DNA of 64,000 nt from Deltaproteobacteria bacterium (GTDB lineage Bacteria > Myxococcota_A > Polyangia > Polyangiales > JADJMO01): the NCBI GenBank assembly GCA_022843175.1, contig JALHOE010000016.1:1-64000 (forward strand). Reading direction: 5' to 3'. The notes under the pieces are model-generated. The model was given only the letters and a program-made list of their open reading frames with translations, searched no databases and was not told the origin of the DNA. Below, one piece after another: positions 17,553 through 27,375 of the stretch (positions within the stretch are counted from its first letter, which is position 1; every line of letters begins with the position of its first letter). The position numbers and the translations under genes are program-made.

Positions 17553-18137
17553 GTCGTGCTCGGCGAGCTGCTCCTTCGACGTCGGGGCGCCGCGGCGCGC
17601 GAGGTGGGACGGGCTCGCAAAATACCCGGCGCGACCGCGACCGATCGATCGCGCGACCAGGGTCGAGTCGGGGAGCTCTCCGGCGCGGATCGCGATGTCG
17701 AAGCCCTCCGCGACGAGATCGACCTTGCGATCGGTGAGCTCGATGTCGACGCGCACCTCGGGGTATCTCGTGAGGAGCTCGAGCATCACCGATGAAACCC
17801 GCGCTCCCATCGACGGCGTCATGGTGATCCGCACGAGCCCTCGCGGCTCGGTGCTCGCATCGATCGCTGCACGTCCCGCGTCGGTGATGAGGTCGAGCGC
17901 GGGCCGCAGGCGCGCGAGGAAGGTGTTGCCCGCGTCGGTGAGGGTCACGTGCCGCGTCGTGCGGTGGAGCAACCGCGTGTCGAGCGCGCGCTCGAGGTCG
18001 GAGACCCGCCGGCTCACCGTCGAGCGCGGCAACTTCAGCGCGCTCGCCGCGCCCCGAAAGCTACGGTGCTCGGCGACGGCGGCGAAGATCCTCATCGCGT
18101 CGAGCTCACCGAGGAGCGCGTCGACCTTACCTGCCAT
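17553..18137 (-). pseudogene. 5' fragment of a LysR-family regulator
   Basis: The first 195 codons encode a normal LysR start. The winged helix-turn-helix is AMRIFAAVAEHRSFRGAASALKLPRSTVSRRVSDLE (about 14-50), followed by the first half of the effector domain (VRVDIELTDRKVDLVAEGFDIAIRAGELPDS). Family members are about 300 residues. Here the homology stops abruptly at LAEHD (about 17553) and the DNA becomes NmrA-like in another frame. Translation would continue out of frame as Arg-rich nonsense. The DNA-binding domain is intact, so a truncated protein might still bind DNA. It is followed upstream by a MarR gene on the same strand. Confidence 0.8.
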
Positions 18138-18149
18138 GTCTGGGGCTGA

Positions 18150-18620
18150 TCATATCCCGGTCCCATCGGCGTGCGGCTCGAGCGACGCGTACAACGCGCG
18201 CAGCGTGCGGAGCGTGACGTCGAGGTCGTGCTTGCTGATGCCGCGGGTCCACCGCTCGACGAATGCGCGGACCTTGGGGACGAGCACGCCCTCGAGCTCA
18301 CGTCCCTTGCGGGTGAGCACGATGCGGTGGCTGCGCCGATCGCTGGAGTTGCGCGCGCGCACGACGTACCCGTGGGCCTCGAGCCCGTCGATCATCCGGG
18401 TGACGCTCGGCTTGTCGCGGAAGGTCGAGCCCGCGAGGTCGACCTGGCTGACGTCGTCCTCGGCCCACAGCCGCACGAGCAGCGCCCACTGCTCGGGGGT
18501 GACGCCGTGCTCGCCGAGGACGCGATCGGCGGCCGCGCGCGAGCGATGGTGCACGAGGTGCAGCCAGAACCCGAGCGCCTGGTCGAGCGCGTACCGCTTG
18601 TTGGTTGATGGTGATGTCAT
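18150..18620 (-). CDS. MarR-family transcriptional regulator
   Basis: A 156-residue MarR protein. The winged-helix core is visible: VTPEQWALLVRLWAEDDVSQVDLAGSTFRDKPSVTRMIDGLEAHGYVVRARNSSDRRSHRIVLTRKG, with the DRR wing motif. The flanking helices form the dimer interface. The start is taken at ATG 18620, after an in-frame upstream extension through AT-rich DNA. An inverted repeat at 18665-18690, of the size MarR dimers bind, lies 45 bp upstream and also precedes the divergent sigma-factor gene. Autoregulation and control of the sigma/kinase unit are plausible. Confidence 0.92.
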   Translation of the reverse strand: MTSPSTNKRYALDQALGFWLHLVHHRSRAAADRVLGEHGVTPEQWALLVRLWAEDDVSQVDLAGSTFRDKPSVTRMIDGLEAHGYVVRARNSSDRRSHRIVLTRKGRELEGVLVPKVRAFVERWTRGISKHDLDVTLRTLRALYASLEPHADGTGI

Positions 18621-18664
18621 GGGCCGTACGCCGAAATTAATAGTAATGGACGCGCCGGTTGCGA

Positions 18665-18690
18665 CATATGGTTGTGGATGCAACTATATG
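18665..18690. promoter_or_regulatory. Candidate MarR operator
   Basis: An imperfect palindrome CATATGGTTG-(6)-CAACTATATG has ten-base arms that match at nine positions. It sits in the only AT-rich stretch of the divergent region between the MarR gene and the sigma-factor gene. The arm length and spacing suit a winged-helix dimer. Binding is inferred from position and symmetry only. Confidence 0.45.
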
Positions 18691-18731
18691 CTCGGGCGGG
18701 ACCGGTGTCCATCCCCGGCATGGAGGTACCG

Positions 18732-19247
18732 ATGGAGCAGCAGTCTTTCGATCGCCTGAACGAGCTGGCGCGCGGCCACGCTCGTTTGCTGGCCTCGGTC
18801 GCGCGCCGCGAGGGGTTGTCCGCAGACGACGCGCTCGACGCCGTCCAGGAGACGTTCGTCACCTACCTCGGCATGAAGGCCGCAAGGGACGCGGTCGACG
18901 AGCGCACCCGCGGCTTGCTCGTGGCGCTCGTTCGCAACGTCTCCCGCAACATGCGGCGTCGCCACCATCGCGCCCGGCCGCATCTCGGGATCGACGACGC
19001 CGAGCTCACTTCGGAGCTGCCCACGGTCGACGAGCTCCTCGAGCTCGCGTCGTCGCGCTCGCGGGTGCTCGGCTGCGTGCAGGGCCTCGACGCCGTCCCG
19101 CGCAAGGTGATGACCCTCCGCGTCCTCGAGGATCTCAGCGGCGTCGACGTCGCGCGCGAGCTCGGGCTGACGCCGGGGTACGTCGCGGTCCTCCTCCACC
19201 GCGCGAAACGCGAGATCGTCAGTTGTCTCGAGCGACGCGGGACGTGA
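18732..19247 (+). CDS. ECF-like sigma-70 family factor
   Basis: A 171-residue protein with a sigma2-like region (LNELARGHARLLASVARREGLSADDALDAVQETFVTYLG) and a sigma4 region. In the latter, VPRKVMTLRVLEDLSGVDVARELGLTPGYVAVLLHRAKREI forms the helix-turn-helix that reads the -35 element. There is no sigma3, so it is of the extracytoplasmic-function class. ATG 18732 has GGAGG six bases upstream. The stop is one base from the GTG of a membrane kinase, so a kinase rather than a classical anti-sigma factor is its operon partner. Sigma factors partnered with kinases are known in some ECF groups. Confidence 0.85.
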   Translation: MEQQSFDRLNELARGHARLLASVARREGLSADDALDAVQETFVTYLGMKAARDAVDERTRGLLVALVRNVSRNMRRRHHRARPHLGIDDAELTSELPTVDELLELASSRSRVLGCVQGLDAVPRKVMTLRVLEDLSGVDVARELGLTPGYVAVLLHRAKREIVSCLERRGT

Positions 19248-19248
19248 C

Positions 19249-20193
19249 GTGTACGCGTCGTTTCTAGCCCTCTGGTCGGCCGCGCTCGTCGTCGCCGCGG
19301 CGCTGATCGCCCGCGCCGGCTACGCGCTGCGCGCACAGCTTCACCAGGCGCACGCGCTCGGCTCCTACACCCTCGAGGAAGAAATCGGTCAGGGCGGGAT
19401 GGGCGTCGTCTATCGCGCGAGCCACGCGATGTTGTGCCGTCCGACCGCGATCAAGCTCCTTCACCGGGAGAACGGCGGCACGAACAGCGTCGCGCGCTTC
19501 GAGCGCGAGGTGCGGATGACGAGCCGGCTCACCCATCCCAACACGGTGGCCATCTACGACTACGGTCGCACGTCGGAGGGGCGGTTCTACTACGCGATGG
19601 AGTACCTCGAGGGGCCAGACCTGCAGCGGCTGGTCGAGCGCGAGGGGCCCCAGTCGGCGGCGAGGGTCGTGCACATCCTGCTGCAGGTGTGCGGCGCGCT
19701 CGCCGAGGCGCACGACCTCGGGTTGGTCCACCGGGACATCAAGCCCGCGAACGTCATCCTCTGCGTACGCGGCGGCGTGTCCGACGTGGCGAAGGTCGTC
19801 GATTTCGGGTTGGTGAAGCGGCTCGCCGACGTCGGCTCGGCAGACGCGACGGCGGTCGGGGCGGTGGTCGGAACGCCGTTGTACATGTCGCCCGAGGCGA
19901 TCGTGCGGCCCGATCTCGTCGACGGGAGGAGCGATCTCTACGCGCTCGGCGCGCTCGCCTACTTCCTGCTGACCGGCGCGCCTCCTTTCGAGGGCGCAAC
20001 CTCGTTCGAGGTATGCAGTCGTCACCTGCACGCCGAGCCGGCGAGGCTCTCCACCAAGGTCGCGGTCCCGCCGGATCTCGAGCGGGTGGTCCTGTGGTGC
20101 CTGGCCAAGAGCCCGGACGACCGCCCGGCGTCGGCGCGCGCGCTCCGCGACGCCCTCGCCGCGTGCGAGCTGCGGAATCGCGCCGCGGCGTGA
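19249..20193 (+). CDS. Membrane-anchored Ser/Thr kinase paired with the sigma factor
   Basis: A 314-residue kinase. Its N-terminus is a single transmembrane helix (about 4-27), directly followed by the kinase domain. GQGGMGVVYRA, AIKLLH, HRDIKPANV, VDFGLVK and SPEA are all present, so it should be catalytically competent. There is no C-terminal sensor domain. It begins at GTG 19249 just after the sigma-factor stop and is surely co-transcribed with it. It may phosphorylate the sigma factor or a partner; this is inference from the operon. The unit is followed by a 60-residue peptide gene. Confidence 0.92.
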   Translation: MYASFLALWSAALVVAAALIARAGYALRAQLHQAHALGSYTLEEEIGQGGMGVVYRASHAMLCRPTAIKLLHRENGGTNSVARFEREVRMTSRLTHPNTVAIYDYGRTSEGRFYYAMEYLEGPDLQRLVEREGPQSAARVVHILLQVCGALAEAHDLGLVHRDIKPANVILCVRGGVSDVAKVVDFGLVKRLADVGSADATAVGAVVGTPLYMSPEAIVRPDLVDGRSDLYALGALAYFLLTGAPPFEGATSFEVCSRHLHAEPARLSTKVAVPPDLERVVLWCLAKSPDDRPASARALRDALAACELRNRAAA

Positions 20194-20290
20194 CCCACGA
20201 GAGCGGGATGGGGCATCGACGGTTTGTGACGCGAGCACGCAACCGGCGGCGGGCCGGGGTCGAACCTCCATACACCCCAAGGAGGTCCTG

Positions 20291-20473
20291 ATGGAGATCG
20301 ATGCAACGCGCCAAAGATTGATGGCTGGTTTCAGCAACGAGCCGGCGCCCGCGCCCAGCAGCAAGACAGCGAACAAGCAGCCCGAGCTCGACCCGGCGCT
20401 CTATCCATCGCCGAAGGCATCGGACCTCGAAGCCTTCGCCAGCGTTGATCCCTCCAAGAACAAGTCGGGTTGA
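20291..20473 (+). CDS. Small hydrophilic protein, 60 residues
   Basis: A short gene with an excellent ribosome site (AAGGAGG, six bases before the ATG). The product is polar and Pro/Ala/Ser/Lys-rich, with a pattern ELDPALYPSPKASDLEAFASVDPSKNKSG and no hydrophobic segment. It looks disordered. It ends three bases before the start of the next membrane-protein gene, so the two form a pair. I recognise no family. A role as a small regulator or kinase substrate in the preceding sigma/kinase operon is possible but unproven. Confidence 0.6.
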   Translation: MEIDATRQRLMAGFSNEPAPAPSSKTANKQPELDPALYPSPKASDLEAFASVDPSKNKSG

Positions 20474-20475
20474 TC

Positions 20476-20952
20476 ATGGAAGCCGTCGCTATCTCGCCCT
20501 GGTCGTCGCGCGTGAGCTGCGTCCGCTCGGCCGAAGGTTCCATCGTCACGGTGCTCCCGGCGCGATCCTGGCTCTTCGCGCTCGCGTTCGCCGTCGTGCT
20601 CGTCGCCCTGCCCATCAACGTCGTCTACCGGTTGCCGTTCGCGGATACGCTCGGCGCATTCGGGCTCGTCCTCGCGATGCTGAACTTCACGCGCACGCGC
20701 CGGCTCCAATTTCAGCTCGCGTCGGATCGGCTGTCGGTGCGCGCAGTGACCGAACACTCGTTCGGGCTCGGCGCCGTCGAGCGATTCGCGTCGTGCGACG
20801 CGTACCTCGGTGGTGAGCTGCAGCCGTGCGTCGGCCTCGAGACGAGCGCCGGCCTCGTCGTGTTTCCCGTTCAGCGGCTGACCGCGGACGACGTCGAGGC
20901 GGCGGTCGCCACCCTCAACCTCGAGCTGGCGCGCGTGCGACGCGCTTCCTGA
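20476..20952 (+). CDS. Membrane protein with two helices and soluble tail
   Basis: A 158-residue protein. Two hydrophobic helices (about 31-49 and 55-72) are followed by a soluble region of about 85 residues with alternating beta-strand pattern (LQFQLASDRLSVRAVTEHSFGLG, then GLETSAGLVVFPVQRL). The layout resembles small PH-like membrane proteins, in which a helical hairpin precedes a beta-rich domain. It starts at ATG 20476, just after the 60-residue gene. Function unknown. Confidence 0.7.
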   Translation: MEAVAISPWSSRVSCVRSAEGSIVTVLPARSWLFALAFAVVLVALPINVVYRLPFADTLGAFGLVLAMLNFTRTRRLQFQLASDRLSVRAVTEHSFGLGAVERFASCDAYLGGELQPCVGLETSAGLVVFPVQRLTADDVEAAVATLNLELARVRRAS

Positions 20953-20961
20953 CCGCACGCT

Positions 20962-21777
20962 TCACGGGCGGGGCCGCGGCTCGAACGTCGTCGGATCGAC
21001 GTAGCTTCCGCCGCCCTCTCCGATGTAGTCGAGCGCCGGATCGCCGGACGCGATCGCGTCGCGCGCGTAGCCGAGAAGCCGCTCGCGGAGCTCGGGCGCG
21101 TAGCCGCAGCGAAAGAGGAAGAGGAGCGTGCCGACGTGAACGAGCCGCGGCGTCGCCCACCACTCGTCGAACGTGCCGCAGAGCCAACTGCGGATCGCGC
21201 CGAGCGCGCCGAAGGAGCCGCGTAGCGCCTCTCCGAGGTCGATCCACTGCGCCGCGCCGTTCGCGCGCGGGGGCACGTGGCTCTCGGTCGCGTGCGAGCC
21301 CGCCTGCAGCGCCGCAACGCCGAGCATGAGCCAGGCGGGATGCACCCAGCCCGGGGGATACGCGAGCCCGAGGGCGGTCAGCGCCGCGCCGACGCCAGCG
21401 TTGACGGTCGCCCACAGCGGGCGGCGATGCAGCACGCCGACCGCCGTCCACAAGACCGACAACGTGATCCCCACGGCGAGCCCGAGCGAGGGCGCGAGCC
21501 GCGCGGCCGTGGCGATCAGGAGCACCACGCCGAGCGGTACACAGAGGATGTGCCCGATCCGCGCGAGCCACGAGCGATGGAAGATCACCGCGAGGTACGT
21601 TTGGTACTCCGCGCTGACCGTCACGAAGAGGACGTTGGGGACCACCAGCGCGCCGTGCACCGCGGCGAGGAGGCCCCCCGGCTCCCGAGACGGGGCGAGG
21701 AAGCTCGGAAACAGCCGCACCCAGAATCGGTGCTCGGCGCTGAGCGGCGCATACCGTCGCGGCGTCCCCGTCGGCAT
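20962..21777 (-). CDS. Multi-pass membrane protein of unknown function
   Basis: A 271-residue protein. After a polar N-terminus it has about five hydrophobic helices between residues 35 and 180 (for example HILCVPLGVVLLIATAARLAP and LGLAVGITLSVLWTAVGVL). The region WLMLGVAALQAGSHATESHVPP places His and Glu near a membrane edge, loosely like Mpo1/DUF962 proteins; this is weak. The C-terminal 90 residues are soluble and end in a Pro-rich tail. The start at ATG 21777 was preferred because upstream sequence is Arg/Cys-rich nonsense. Confidence 0.65.
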   Translation of the reverse strand: MPTGTPRRYAPLSAEHRFWVRLFPSFLAPSREPGGLLAAVHGALVVPNVLFVTVSAEYQTYLAVIFHRSWLARIGHILCVPLGVVLLIATAARLAPSLGLAVGITLSVLWTAVGVLHRRPLWATVNAGVGAALTALGLAYPPGWVHPAWLMLGVAALQAGSHATESHVPPRANGAAQWIDLGEALRGSFGALGAIRSWLCGTFDEWWATPRLVHVGTLLFLFRCGYAPELRERLLGYARDAIASGDPALDYIGEGGGSYVDPTTFEPRPRP

Positions 21778-21899
21778 CGTGCGTAGCGTACACGGTACAC
21801 CCCAAACGCCGCACCGTGCGCGCATGGCCAAAACGGACCGAAGGGGTCGACTCCTTGCAGAGCGACCCCTTCTGATTCCCCGAGAAGACTCGGACTCGT

Positions 21900-21976
<77 letters not shown>

Positions 21977-21998
21977 ATTCACTCACTTCGGGCACCGC

Positions 21999-22073
21999 TG
22001 GTAGGCGGGACAGGATTCGAACCTGCGGCCACCAGCGTGTAAGGCTAGCGCTCTACCGCTGAGCTACCCGCCC
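21999..22073 (-). tRNA. tRNA-Val (UAC)
   Basis: A cloverleaf on the minus strand: acceptor GGGCGGG paired with CCCGCCT (one G-U at the end), D-arm GCTCAGCGGTAGAGC, anticodon loop CTTACAC with TAC as anticodon, and T-arm GCAGG-TTCGAAT-CCTGT. The discriminator is A, and CCA is encoded (21999-22001). It is the first of a Val-Asp pair downstream of lon. Confidence 0.96.
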
Positions 22074-22143
22074 GCTCGCCGACGAACCCGCCGTCGAACA
22101 GGGTGGGCTTTCTAGAAGGCGAGGCCGGTGCTGTCAAGCATCT

Positions 22144-22211
22144 GGAGCCGCGAGCGTCAGCGAGCGGGTTGTCGTGGGAAATGACACCCGCTCCCTGACG
22201 GTCGCGGCTCC
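22144..22211. repeat. Long imperfect hairpin repeat, family 2
   Basis: Arms of 26 bases, beginning GGAGCCGCGAGCGTCAGCGA and closing with the near-complement, match at 24 positions around a short central loop. The structure sits between the lon stop and tRNA-Val. A related hairpin lies at 25962-26037 with the arms in swapped order, so it is a dispersed element. It has no T-run, but it could act as an RNA 3'-end structure for lon. Confidence 0.85.
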
Positions 22212-22218
22212 CGGCCGA

Positions 22219-24744
<2,526 letters not shown>

Positions 24745-24789
24745 CGAGCGGTGTTCCTTGGTTCCCCCCCGGAGAACAACATCTCCGGC

Positions 24790-24835
24790 GATTTCGGACG
24801 CTCAGGATGAAGGACCCCACCCCTGCGTCAAGCAG
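24790..24835 (-). promoter_or_regulatory. Possible stress-type promoter of lon
   Basis: Reading towards lon, CTTGAC is followed after 13 bases by CCTTCATC. This loosely resembles a heat-shock sigma promoter (CTTGAA and CCCCAT-like boxes). Regulation of lon by heat shock is well known in proteobacteria. The match is imperfect, and the -35-like box overlaps the loop and arm of the terminator-like hairpin at 24821-24837. Confidence 0.25.
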
Positions 24836-24845
24836 GGCTTTTTTT
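24821..24845 (+). terminator. Terminator-like hairpin with T-run, plus strand
   Basis: CCCTGC-GTCAA-GCAGGG is followed by C and seven T's, the classic shape of an intrinsic terminator read rightwards. No plus-strand gene precedes it; lon on the left is on the minus strand. It may therefore stop antisense transcripts coming from the lon region, or be fortuitous. Confidence 0.6.
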
Positions 24846-24894
24846 ATGTTTTTGTAACGTCTACAGCCGCGGTCCGCCCGTGCGCACTGCCTGG

Positions 24895-25302
24895 TCAGAA
24901 CTGCAGGTCTTTTGCGGGCGGGGCCGTGTCGAGCTCCTTGCTCGGCGGCATGGTCGGCGTCGTCGGCGCGGCCGGCGGCGTAACCTTGGGCGGCGCGGAT
25001 GCCGCTGTTTTTGCCGGCGCCGGCTTGGCCGGGGAGGGAGCGGGCGACGCTGCGGGCGCGGCCGGCGACGCAGTCGGCGCGGGCGGCCCGCCTCCGATCG
25101 CGCTCGGGTTTGTCGAGACCCCGCTCCAGCCCGACGGGTCGTGGCGATCGCCGTATGCGCTCTCGCCCGTGATCGACACGCCCTTGCCGTGATCGCCCGG
25201 TGCGACGGGGGCAGTCCCTGTCCGCGCGTTCGGCGCGGTCGTCCTCCCGCTCGTTCCGCTGCACGCGATCGCCGCCAACACGATGCCAAGCCATGCACGC
25301 AT
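24895..25302 (-). CDS. Small Pro/Ala-rich lipoprotein
   Basis: A 135-residue predicted lipoprotein. The signal peptide MRAWLGIVLAAIAC carries the lipobox. The mature part is low complexity, with Gly/Asp residues early (GDHGKGVSITGESAYGDRHDPSGW) and then Pro/Ala/Thr-rich repeats to the end (PPAAPTTPTMPP). No enzyme motif is seen. It lies upstream of lon on the same strand with 150 bp between, separated by the terminator-like hairpin at 24821, and is probably a separate transcript. Confidence 0.65.
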   Translation of the reverse strand: MRAWLGIVLAAIACSGTSGRTTAPNARTGTAPVAPGDHGKGVSITGESAYGDRHDPSGWSGVSTNPSAIGGGPPAPTASPAAPAASPAPSPAKPAPAKTAASAPPKVTPPAAPTTPTMPPSKELDTAPPAKDLQF

Positions 25303-25438
25303 GTCGTCCGTACATGCAAGCTCCGCGCGTGCACGCCCAGCCATACGGACGGGCTGGCAGGCGTCGTCGAGGTCGCCCGGGTTTGGCGAGGCGCCGCTCG
25401 TCCTTGCCGGCGTCGCCCGTCACCACCATCGTTCGAGC

Positions 25439-25954
25439 GTGACCCCCATCGCCCTCGGGCCCAACCGCGGGAAGCTCGCGCTGCTCCTGTTCGTCGCGCT
25501 CTCCTTCGTGTTCGGCGGCGTCTTCATACTCTCGCTCGGCGGCGACGACCTCAGGCGCACGCTCACCGGCTGGGCGGCCATCGTCTTCTTCGGCGCGTGC
25601 GCCGGCGTGTTCGCCGTGCAGCTCCTCGACGCGCGGCCGCGCATCGTGCTCGACGATGAGGGCGTCCTCGATCGCAGCCTGCCCGTCGGCGTCATCCCCT
25701 GGAGCGAGATCCTCGACGCGCGCGTGCAGGCGTCGGGGCAGAATCACTTCGTCGCGCTGCACCTGCGGAACCCGGCGCGCTTCACGGGCAAGCTCGGCCC
25801 CGTGCATCGCCGGCTCGTCGAGGCGAACACCGCGCTCGGGTTCGAGCCGCTGAACCTGAACCTCGGCGCGGTGAACGCCGACGCGTTCGTGATCGCCGAG
25901 CTGATCGGGAAGGAGGCGGTTCGGCGCCGCGAGCAGGAGACGTATCGCGCCTAA
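25439..25954 (+). CDS. STM3941-like membrane protein
   Basis: A 171-residue protein with a GTG start, two membrane helices (about 10-30 and 40-60) and a C-terminal soluble domain. IVLDDEGVLDRSLPVGVIPWSEILDARV resembles the conserved core of the STM3941 family, which has a PH-like fold after a helical hairpin. The segment FEPLNLNLGAVNADAF also fits that family's C-terminus. The assignment is from pattern memory. It is divergent from the lipoprotein at 24895-25302 with 136 bp between, and is followed by the hairpin/tandem repeat at 25962. Confidence 0.7.
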   Translation: MTPIALGPNRGKLALLLFVALSFVFGGVFILSLGGDDLRRTLTGWAAIVFFGACAGVFAVQLLDARPRIVLDDEGVLDRSLPVGVIPWSEILDARVQASGQNHFVALHLRNPARFTGKLGPVHRRLVEANTALGFEPLNLNLGAVNADAFVIAELIGKEAVRRREQETYRA

Positions 25955-25961
25955 CGCGAAT

Positions 25962-26095
25962 GGAGCCGCGACCGTGAGGGAGCGGGTTGTCGCGGGAGAT
26001 CTGCCTCTACAACCCGCTCGCTGACGCTCGCGGCTCCCGGCGCTCGCGGCTCCCGGCGCTCGCGGCTCCCGGCGCTCGCGGCGACCGGCGCTCGG
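25962..26095. repeat. Family-2 hairpin followed by 16-bp tandem repeats
   Basis: 25962-26037 forms a hairpin with arms of 29 bases (GGAGCCGCGACCGTGAGGGA onward against its complement), 26 matching. It is related to the hairpin at 22144-22211. Directly overlapping its right end are about four tandem copies of GGCTCCCGGCGCTCGC (26032-26095); the last is degenerate. The element lies between convergent genes and could act as a bidirectional 3'-end structure. Confidence 0.88.
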
Positions 26096-26107
26096 GGCAA
26101 CGGCGTC

Positions 26108-26623
26108 TTACGCGCGCGGCCCGGTCGCTCGGTCGAGGGCGTTGTAGAGCTGCTCGGCTCTCGCTTCGCACGCGTCCCAGTCCACGTTGCGACGGTGGGC
26201 GACGTTGTAGTCGGGCTCGGCGATCTTCTCGAGCGGGAGCGCGAAGTCCTCGGCCAGCCGGCGCTCGAGGAGCATCACGGTGACCTCTTCGTTGTCGCCG
26301 GTGACGTCGTCGACCTCGCGGCCCTTGGGGCCGAGCCCGTAGTTCGGCTTCTGCCTGCGCGCGCGCGGCGCGACGAGCCAGTGACAGACCTCGTGCAGCA
26401 GCTTCTCGGTGTCGCAGCCGTGGTCGAACGCGACGTGGAAGGCGCGGCCGTCGTACCCGACGGGCTGCGCCCAGAACGGCGCCTTCCCCTGCTCGCCGCC
26501 CGAGAGCTCGACGAGCTTCACGCCCTTGCCGGTGATGCGGGTGACCCACGCCTGCAGCTCGCGGAACCGCGTGCCGCAGCGGCTGCCCGGCTGCAGGCAA
26601 CAGGGGGTTCGGTCGAAGCGCAC
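26108..26623 (-). CDS. Putative zinc metallopeptidase-like protein (HEVCH)
   Basis: A 171-residue protein. The motif TEKLLHEVCHWLVAP contains HExxH followed by a hydrophobic turn, the hallmark of zincin peptidases. Possible further ligands are the Asp/Glu residues in the GREVDDVTGDNEEVTVMLLERRL helix. There is no signal peptide, so it would act in the cytoplasm. A GTG start at 26623 gives VRFDRTPCCLQPGSRCG, a Cys-containing beginning; the open frame continues upstream but becomes low quality. It is an orphan gene between the repeat at 25962 and the divergent HdeD-like gene. Proteolytic activity is untested. Confidence 0.65.
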   Translation of the reverse strand: MRFDRTPCCLQPGSRCGTRFRELQAWVTRITGKGVKLVELSGGEQGKAPFWAQPVGYDGRAFHVAFDHGCDTEKLLHEVCHWLVAPRARRQKPNYGLGPKGREVDDVTGDNEEVTVMLLERRLAEDFALPLEKIAEPDYNVAHRRNVDWDACEARAEQLYNALDRATGPRA

Positions 26624-26760
26624 GGCGCGGACGCTATTCGTAGACGTTTCCGGCTGCAAATCAGCTCGGCCGTGCGTCTTCGCGTACGAGGGACCCAAGC
26701 TGGTGCGCAGCGCGACGGCACCACGAATGCACCTTCGAGCAGCGGTGGAGGGACTTGAGC

Positions 26761-27375
26761 ATGGAAGGCACGCTCGCACGCAACTGGTGGGCCTATGCGC
26801 TGCGCGGCGCGCTGGCGATGGTGTTCGCGCTGATGATCGTCGCGTGGTCGTCGGCGTCTCCCATCGCGCTCGGCCGGGTGTTCGGCGTGTTCGCCATCGC
26901 CGAGGGCGCGCTCGCGATCGGCGCCACGCTCGGCTCGCACGCCGACGAGGATAGGCCGTGGCCGCTCCTCTTCGAGGGCACCATCGGCATCGGCTTCGGG
27001 CTCGTCGGTCTCATCGCGCCGCTCGGCTCGATCACCGTCGTGGCCTGGCTCATCGCTTCGTGGATCGCGATGGTCGGGCTTCTCGAGGGCGCGACGTCGG
27101 TCAAGATGCGTCGTCACATCTCCACGCCGCGCGTGCTCATCGGCATCGGCGTCGTGTCGCTGTTGGCGGCCTCGGCCATGCTGTTCACCCCGGCGCTCGG
27201 CGAGATCGTCGTCGTCTACCTGCTCGGCGCCTGGTCGGCGTTCCTCGGCGCGGCGACCTTCGTGATCGGGATGGTGCTCCGCCGCGACGCCCACACATCG
27301 CTGCTGTTCGAGCCGCGAGACACGGTCCCGTCGATCGTCCCCCACCGCCCGTCGCGGCCCTCGCGGCGGCGCTAG
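26761..27375 (+). CDS. HdeD family membrane protein (DUF308)
   Basis: A 204-residue integral membrane protein with six predicted helices in three hairpins, the HdeD/DUF308 layout. The family N-terminus WWAYALRGALAMVFALMI is clear, with repeated GxxxG-rich helices (FGVFAIAEGALAIGATLGS). The C-terminus is Arg/Pro-rich. E. coli HdeD is tied to acid resistance; in other bacteria the role is not settled. The start ATG is at 26761. Its stop overlaps the end of the convergent zinc-ribbon gene by 4 bases. Confidence 0.9.
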   Translation: MEGTLARNWWAYALRGALAMVFALMIVAWSSASPIALGRVFGVFAIAEGALAIGATLGSHADEDRPWPLLFEGTIGIGFGLVGLIAPLGSITVVAWLIASWIAMVGLLEGATSVKMRRHISTPRVLIGIGVVSLLAASAMLFTPALGEIVVVYLLGAWSAFLGAATFVIGMVLRRDAHTSLLFEPRDTVPSIVPHRPSRPSRRR

